Assembly (NCBI GenBank): GCA_002794515.1
Contig: PGTJ01000086.1
Span: 1-8,758, forward strand
DNA: 8,758 bases
Direction: 5' to 3'
Origin: Phototrophicales bacterium
Lineage (GTDB): Bacteria > Chloroflexota > Anaerolineae > Aggregatilineales > Phototrophicaceae
Shown: positions 5,602-8,758 of the stretch, in pieces
Layout: every line of letters starts with the position of its first letter
Numbering within the stretch: the stretch's first letter is position 1
Translations under genes and position numbers: made by a program
Notes under the pieces: model-generated
The model's input: the letters and a program-made list of their open reading frames with translations, nothing else
The model's database searches: none
What the model was told of the DNA's origin: nothing

Positions 5602-6294
5602 ATGGCATCATTTTTAGAAAAAGTGAAGACCCTCATCAGCGCCAACTTGCACGCCATTGTCGATAGCGCCCTCGAAGCCAATTCGGTTAAGGTGATGGAT
5701 GAATATGTCCGCCAAGCCGAAAAGAATCTCGAAGCATTAGAAGATTCGGCGGCGACCATTGGTGGTAATGTCAAGACGATGAAGCGCAAATATGAAGAAT
5801 TGGCATCTGCCGCCGAAAAATTAGACCGCGATATTGATGCTCTCATCCTCAAGGGCAAAGACGACCTCGCCGCCGCCGCCCAATTAGAGTTGAACACCAA
5901 ACAACAATTGGCGCAAGAATATTATGAACAATGGCAAGAACAAGAAAAGCAATACCAAATGTTGTTGCAAATGCGCCGTCAGCTCGAAGGCAAGATGAAC
6001 GCCATTAAGCAAGAACGTGAACAATTACGGGCGCTCATCGAATTGGCAGAAGCCAAAAAAGTCGCCACCAAGACCATCAAAGGGTTGGATGGGTTGGCAA
6101 ACATCGGTGATGAACAAATCAATGGCTTGGCGCAAAAAATCCGTGCCAATCTCGATCGTGAAGATGCCCGCCTCGAAATGGCAACCCAAAACTTATCTGA
6201 TCAAATCGAAGAAGCGGTTGGTGGCAGTTTGGTCGATGCACAACTCGAAGAACGGCGTAAACGCTTACTCGGCAAATCCGATGGTGGTGAATAA
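5602..6294 (+). CDS. PspA/IM30 family membrane-stress protein
   Basis: PspA/IM30 proteins are ESCRT-III-like coiled-coil proteins that assemble on the inner face of the membrane and protect or remodel it under envelope stress. The 230 residues fit the family length. The N-terminus MASFLEKVKTLISANLHAIV matches the amphipathic membrane-binding helix (about 1-24). The family core DEYVRQAEKNLEAL (34-47) follows, then long heptad-like helices with KLDRDIDALILKGKDDLAAA (73-92) and LEGKMNAIKQEREQLRALIE (127-146). The end is charged and rich in Glu, Gln, Lys and Arg. There is no signal peptide or transmembrane segment, as expected for a peripheral protein. AAAGGA (5584-5589) lies 12 bases before the ATG, slightly long but acceptable. 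It has its own extended -10 promoter and a stem-loop behind it. The kinase upstream could control it directly or indirectly, which is inference. No pspF, pspB, pspC or liaSR gene is present. Confidence 0.9.
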   Translation: MASFLEKVKTLISANLHAIVDSALEANSVKVMDEYVRQAEKNLEALEDSAATIGGNVKTMKRKYEELASAAEKLDRDIDALILKGKDDLAAAAQLELNTKQQLAQEYYEQWQEQEKQYQMLLQMRRQLEGKMNAIKQEREQLRALIELAEAKKVATKTIKGLDGLANIGDEQINGLAQKIRANLDREDARLEMATQNLSDQIEEAVGGSLVDAQLEERRKRLLGKSDGGE

Positions 6295-6300
6295 AACCCC

Positions 6301-6354
6301 ATCACCGCTTTTAGCTGTCTCTGAGGGCATAATCTTTATGCCCTCTCTGGTGAT
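6301..6354. terminator. Nested stem-loop between convergent genes
   Basis: The inner stem GAGGGCAT (6323-6330) pairs with ATGCCCTC (6338-6345) around a seven-base loop. An outer stem ATCACC (6301-6306) pairs with GGTGAT (6349-6354), leaving an asymmetric internal loop of 16 and 3 bases. It begins six bases after the PspA stop and lies 31 bases past the hydrolase stop on the other strand, so it can serve both. No T run follows on either strand, so termination may be weak or factor-assisted. Confidence 0.6.
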
Positions 6355-6384
6355 TGATAAGCGATATATCCCTTAATAATTTGG

Positions 6385-8178
6385 TTATCTGAGAATAGGC
6401 AACAAGATGTGTGATGGATGAATGTTATCACGCATGATTTGCCATATCGGTGTGGCATCATCAGGGATGAGGGCGAATGTATCGGCATCAGCTCCTGCCA
6501 GCGCTACCCGTATGCGGTGTCCACGTTTTATCATGACCGATGTCGGTTGCAAGCCGATGATGATCTCGACCACTTGGTTAATGGGCAGTGGGGCAGAATC
6601 GGCACGTTTGTAACTGTGATTGGGCATCCCTGTCACATATGGCAATGGCTTATCGCTGATATGGCGATGTATCCCGCGCAATTGCCCCTCGGTGATATAG
6701 CGCACATAGCCTGTGGGGTCTATATCTTCTAAATACACAAAAAAGGCGCTGTCGGCATGAGATGATGCCACATATAGCGTCATGATGGGGTAGCCGATGA
6801 TGTGTGTGTCGCTGTCTAACGGTGCGGATGTATATACCAACCGTTTTTTATCTTCATCGGCTTGATTAAGATACACCACTGGGCGGGCAAACTGCGTCAT
6901 CCAACGGTTGGTTTTGCCCGATGTCGTATCGTGCCTGACGGCATATGTATCACGGGTGTGTTCGGATGTCGGTTTCTGCGCCGATAGGGTATGATTATCG
7001 CCAAAATACCACACCTGATGCACACTATTGGCGGGCGGAAAGCAATCGGCTTGGGTCCATGTATTTGCGCCGAGTGTATAGTAAAAGATGGTTTTGCCGT
7101 GTATCGGCTTATCTTCTACCAAGTGCGACCAGAAAAATCGCCCCAATGCCTCCCATTGTTGTTTGAGGTGGGGATTTGGCTCACCTTTTGGTGGATTATA
7201 TGGATTGCCATCGGCGCTCATTTCGTGCTTCCATGCGCCAATAACGGCGATTTGTGGATTGTTGAATGTATTCAAGATGCGGAGTGTCGCCTCTGCCGAT
7301 GCGCCATCTAGCCAACTGCCCCACGAAAAAATGGCGCTTCCCCCCGCTTGAATGGCATGGCTGTATCGATACACACTAAAATCTTCGAGTGTCACGCCTG
7401 TATTTCCAAAAAGGTCATCTTTATAGGTGATTTTGGTCATGGCACTATACACATCGGTATTGGCTTGATGTTCACGAATGGCTTGTTCGAGCATGGCGCG
7501 CGATCGTTTATCTGCATCCACAGGGCGCACCCCTCTGACCAGCAAGCGGGCGATTGGCGGGAATAAATCGGATGGTTTGTTATTATCGAGCCGATTATTG
7601 CTCGCGCTCCATGCGCGGATGAAGGCTTTGTTGAGGATGCCCCCAGGCAAGGCGACATCGGCATAGACATCAAATTCAATCTCTTGTGGCACGACCGCTT
7701 TCACGGCATTCACGCCTGTCGAAGCCAAATATAATGCTGTTGACCCTTCATAAGAGATGCCAAATGCGCCGATATTCCCGTTTGACCACGATTGTCGGGT
7801 TATCCATGTGGCGATTTCGCCAAAATCGGCGATTTCATCGGGGGCAAATGGATGTTTGCACACCCCATGTGATGCGCCTGCCCCACGGATATCCACCATC
7901 ACCAGCGCAAATCCACGCGCAATCAGCCAATCGGCAATCGGTTCTCTGGGACCAATCGGCGCTTTGTTGGGCGGGGAGGGTATCCGCAATTGCATACTGC
8001 GCCAATAACGCGCCATCACCATGAGGGTCGGTAATTTTTCATCTTGGGGCAAATTTTTGGGCAACAACACATCTATAGCGATTTTCACCCCATCATGCAT
8101 CGTCAGGTAATGCGATGTGGTCACGACATGTTTGTAGTGCATGGGCAACGGGTTATTGAATAGTGTCTCGATGGTCAT
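6385..8178 (-). CDS. CocE/NonD family alpha/beta hydrolase (peptidase S15-like)
   Basis: This is a serine hydrolase related to X-Pro dipeptidyl-peptidase and cocaine esterase. Its substrate is unknown and could be an ester, an amide such as an acylated antibiotic, or a peptide. It has 597 residues from the chosen ATG, the usual family length. The alpha/beta core includes VMVDIRGAGASHG (93-105) and the nucleophile elbow GAFGISYEG with S142. D291 in SWLDG and H318 in GAWKHEMS complete the likely triad. The C-terminal third (about 355-597) is beta-rich and fits the jelly-roll domain of the family (ARPVVYLN, VEIIIGLQPTSVMIKRGHRI). There is no signal peptide, so it is probably cytoplasmic. The start at 8178 is supported by AGGAG at 8185-8189. 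An ATG 17 codons upstream would overlap the PadR gene. The gene follows the PadR-family gene after 16 bases and is probably co-transcribed and repressed by it, which is inference from the layout. Confidence 0.9.
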   Translation of the reverse strand: MTIETLFNNPLPMHYKHVVTTSHYLTMHDGVKIAIDVLLPKNLPQDEKLPTLMVMARYWRSMQLRIPSPPNKAPIGPREPIADWLIARGFALVMVDIRGAGASHGVCKHPFAPDEIADFGEIATWITRQSWSNGNIGAFGISYEGSTALYLASTGVNAVKAVVPQEIEFDVYADVALPGGILNKAFIRAWSASNNRLDNNKPSDLFPPIARLLVRGVRPVDADKRSRAMLEQAIREHQANTDVYSAMTKITYKDDLFGNTGVTLEDFSVYRYSHAIQAGGSAIFSWGSWLDGASAEATLRILNTFNNPQIAVIGAWKHEMSADGNPYNPPKGEPNPHLKQQWEALGRFFWSHLVEDKPIHGKTIFYYTLGANTWTQADCFPPANSVHQVWYFGDNHTLSAQKPTSEHTRDTYAVRHDTTSGKTNRWMTQFARPVVYLNQADEDKKRLVYTSAPLDSDTHIIGYPIMTLYVASSHADSAFFVYLEDIDPTGYVRYITEGQLRGIHRHISDKPLPYVTGMPNHSYKRADSAPLPINQVVEIIIGLQPTSVMIKRGHRIRVALAGADADTFALIPDDATPIWQIMRDNIHPSHILLPILR

Positions 8179-8184
8179 GATGGT

Positions 8185-8189
8185 CTCCT
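8185..8189 (-). promoter_or_regulatory. Ribosome binding site that fixes the hydrolase start
   Basis: On the minus strand AGGAG lies six bases before the ATG at 8178-8176. The earlier in-frame ATG at 8229 lies within the PadR gene and has no comparable site, and the 17 residues it would add look unlike the family. This supports the shorter 597-residue product. Confidence 0.8.
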
Positions 8190-8194
8190 GATGA

Positions 8195-8746
8195 TTAAAA
8201 TTCAGCCTCAATGCGTTGGATGGTCTCATCTAACCAACGGATATAGGCTTCTTCGGCGATTTCGCCGTTGCGACGGGTGATATCCCACATGAGCGCATCG
8301 CGTTGGAATGTGGGTTTTTCTGCTTTTTGTGTTTCGATGAGTGTCTTGGTGGTATTCGCCAATAAATCCAGTTGTTTTTTGTGCAATGCCCGTTGTAAGC
8401 GCAATTGTGTGAGGATGGTCTCTTTATCTAATTGGGCAGAGAAGAATAATTTGAGCAATAAGGTGTCTTTGGTGGGTTCGATTTCGGTCATCGGTGTTTC
8501 GAGCCATTGGCGCAGGTCATCCCGTCCTTGTGCGGTGATATGATACAAGCGGCGGTCGGGTTTATCGTGCTGTTCTTGAATTTCCGATGTGACCAATCCC
8601 TCTTTTTCCAGTTGATCTAATGTCCGATAAATTTGGCTGGTTTGGGCATACCAAAAATGAGTGGTTGAGTTTTCCATGAATTGTTTAATCTGATACCCTG
8701 TCAGAGGGGTATAATTCAATCCACCCAGTAAGATATATTTGAGCAT
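8195..8746 (-). CDS. PadR-family transcriptional regulator
   Basis: PadR proteins are dimeric winged-helix regulators, usually repressors released by a small molecule. The 183 residues match the two-domain form. Residues 1-75 carry the winged helix: MLKYILLGGLNYTPLTGYQI, a recognition-helix region with SQIYRTLDQLEKEGLV (37-52), and a wing with DKPDRRLYHITAQG (61-74). Residues 88-183 are helical, with RLQRALHKKQLDLLA (116-130) and a tail ending EEAYIRWLDETIQRIEAEF, the C-terminal dimer domain of the larger PadR type. The hydrolase gene starts 16 bases after its stop, so the pair is likely an operon and the hydrolase or its substrate the regulated target. Only 12 bases precede the ATG before the window ends. 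They begin with GGAT, probably part of the ribosome site. The promoter and operator therefore lie outside and cannot be seen. Confidence 0.93.
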   Translation of the reverse strand: MLKYILLGGLNYTPLTGYQIKQFMENSTTHFWYAQTSQIYRTLDQLEKEGLVTSEIQEQHDKPDRRLYHITAQGRDDLRQWLETPMTEIEPTKDTLLLKLFFSAQLDKETILTQLRLQRALHKKQLDLLANTTKTLIETQKAEKPTFQRDALMWDITRRNGEIAEEAYIRWLDETIQRIEAEF

Positions 8747-8758
8747 GGTGTTTTATCC

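Noticed and set aside
8179..8229. 17-residue N-terminal extension of the hydrolase from the ATG at 8229
   Set aside because: It would overlap the end of the PadR gene, has no ribosome site, and adds residues unlike the family. AGGAG at 8185-8189 marks the ATG at 8178.
8695..8720. TATAAT-like string GGTATAATTC on the plus strand near the right edge
   Set aside because: It lies inside the PadR coding region with no plus-strand gene following in the window, so it is probably chance.
1..8758. Search for defence system, mobile element, CRISPR array, attachment site at the tRNA or phage genes
   Set aside because: No transposase, integrase, nuclease, toxin-antitoxin or spaced direct repeats were seen, and no second copy of the tRNA end was noticed nearby. 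The window reads as core chromosome.

Overview
The window looks like ordinary chromosomal DNA of a free-living bacterium. The best guess is Chloroflexota (an Anaerolineae-like lineage). That guess rests on the family mix: a DUF3352-type protein, a secreted SH3b plus FecR-like protein, a membrane-anchored DsbA-like protein, a receiver-first histidine kinase and a PspA/IM30 protein. It comes from family resemblance only and no search was run. No transposase, integrase, CRISPR array or phage gene is visible.

Layout: (1) Positions 1 to about 420 hold the tail of a broken DUF3352-like gene with a frameshift and no C-terminal half. (2) 478-1977 encodes a secreted multi-domain protein with an SH3b domain and a FecR-like beta domain. 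(3) 2000-2137 has two stem-loops, the second a bidirectional terminator shared with a minus-strand tRNA-Gln(UUG) at 2141-2212. The tRNA promoter lies back to back with the promoter of the next plus-strand gene. (4) 2300-3235 encodes a membrane-anchored thiol-disulfide oxidoreductase, followed by a terminator. (5) 3298-4320 is homoserine dehydrogenase without an ACT domain. (6) 4414-5547 is a receiver-histidine kinase protein whose leader carries a striking palindrome. (7) 5602-6294 is PspA/IM30 with its own extended -10 promoter inside the end of the kinase gene. (8) A nested stem-loop separates this from a convergent minus-strand pair: a PadR-family regulator (8195-8746) followed by a CocE/NonD-type alpha/beta hydrolase (6385-8178), 16 bases apart and so probably one transcript.

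Taken together, several plus-strand genes concern the cell envelope: a secreted cysteine-containing protein, an extracytoplasmic disulfide enzyme, a sensor kinase and a membrane-protecting PspA. Homoserine dehydrogenase and the tRNA are housekeeping. Most plus-strand genes appear to have separate promoters of one recurrent type (an extended -10 of form TGnTAnnnT), so this is a row of mostly single-gene units rather than one large operon. I do not see a convincing undescribed system. The most interesting points are the palindromic leader of the kinase, the kinase-PspA adjacency, and the decayed gene at the left edge.
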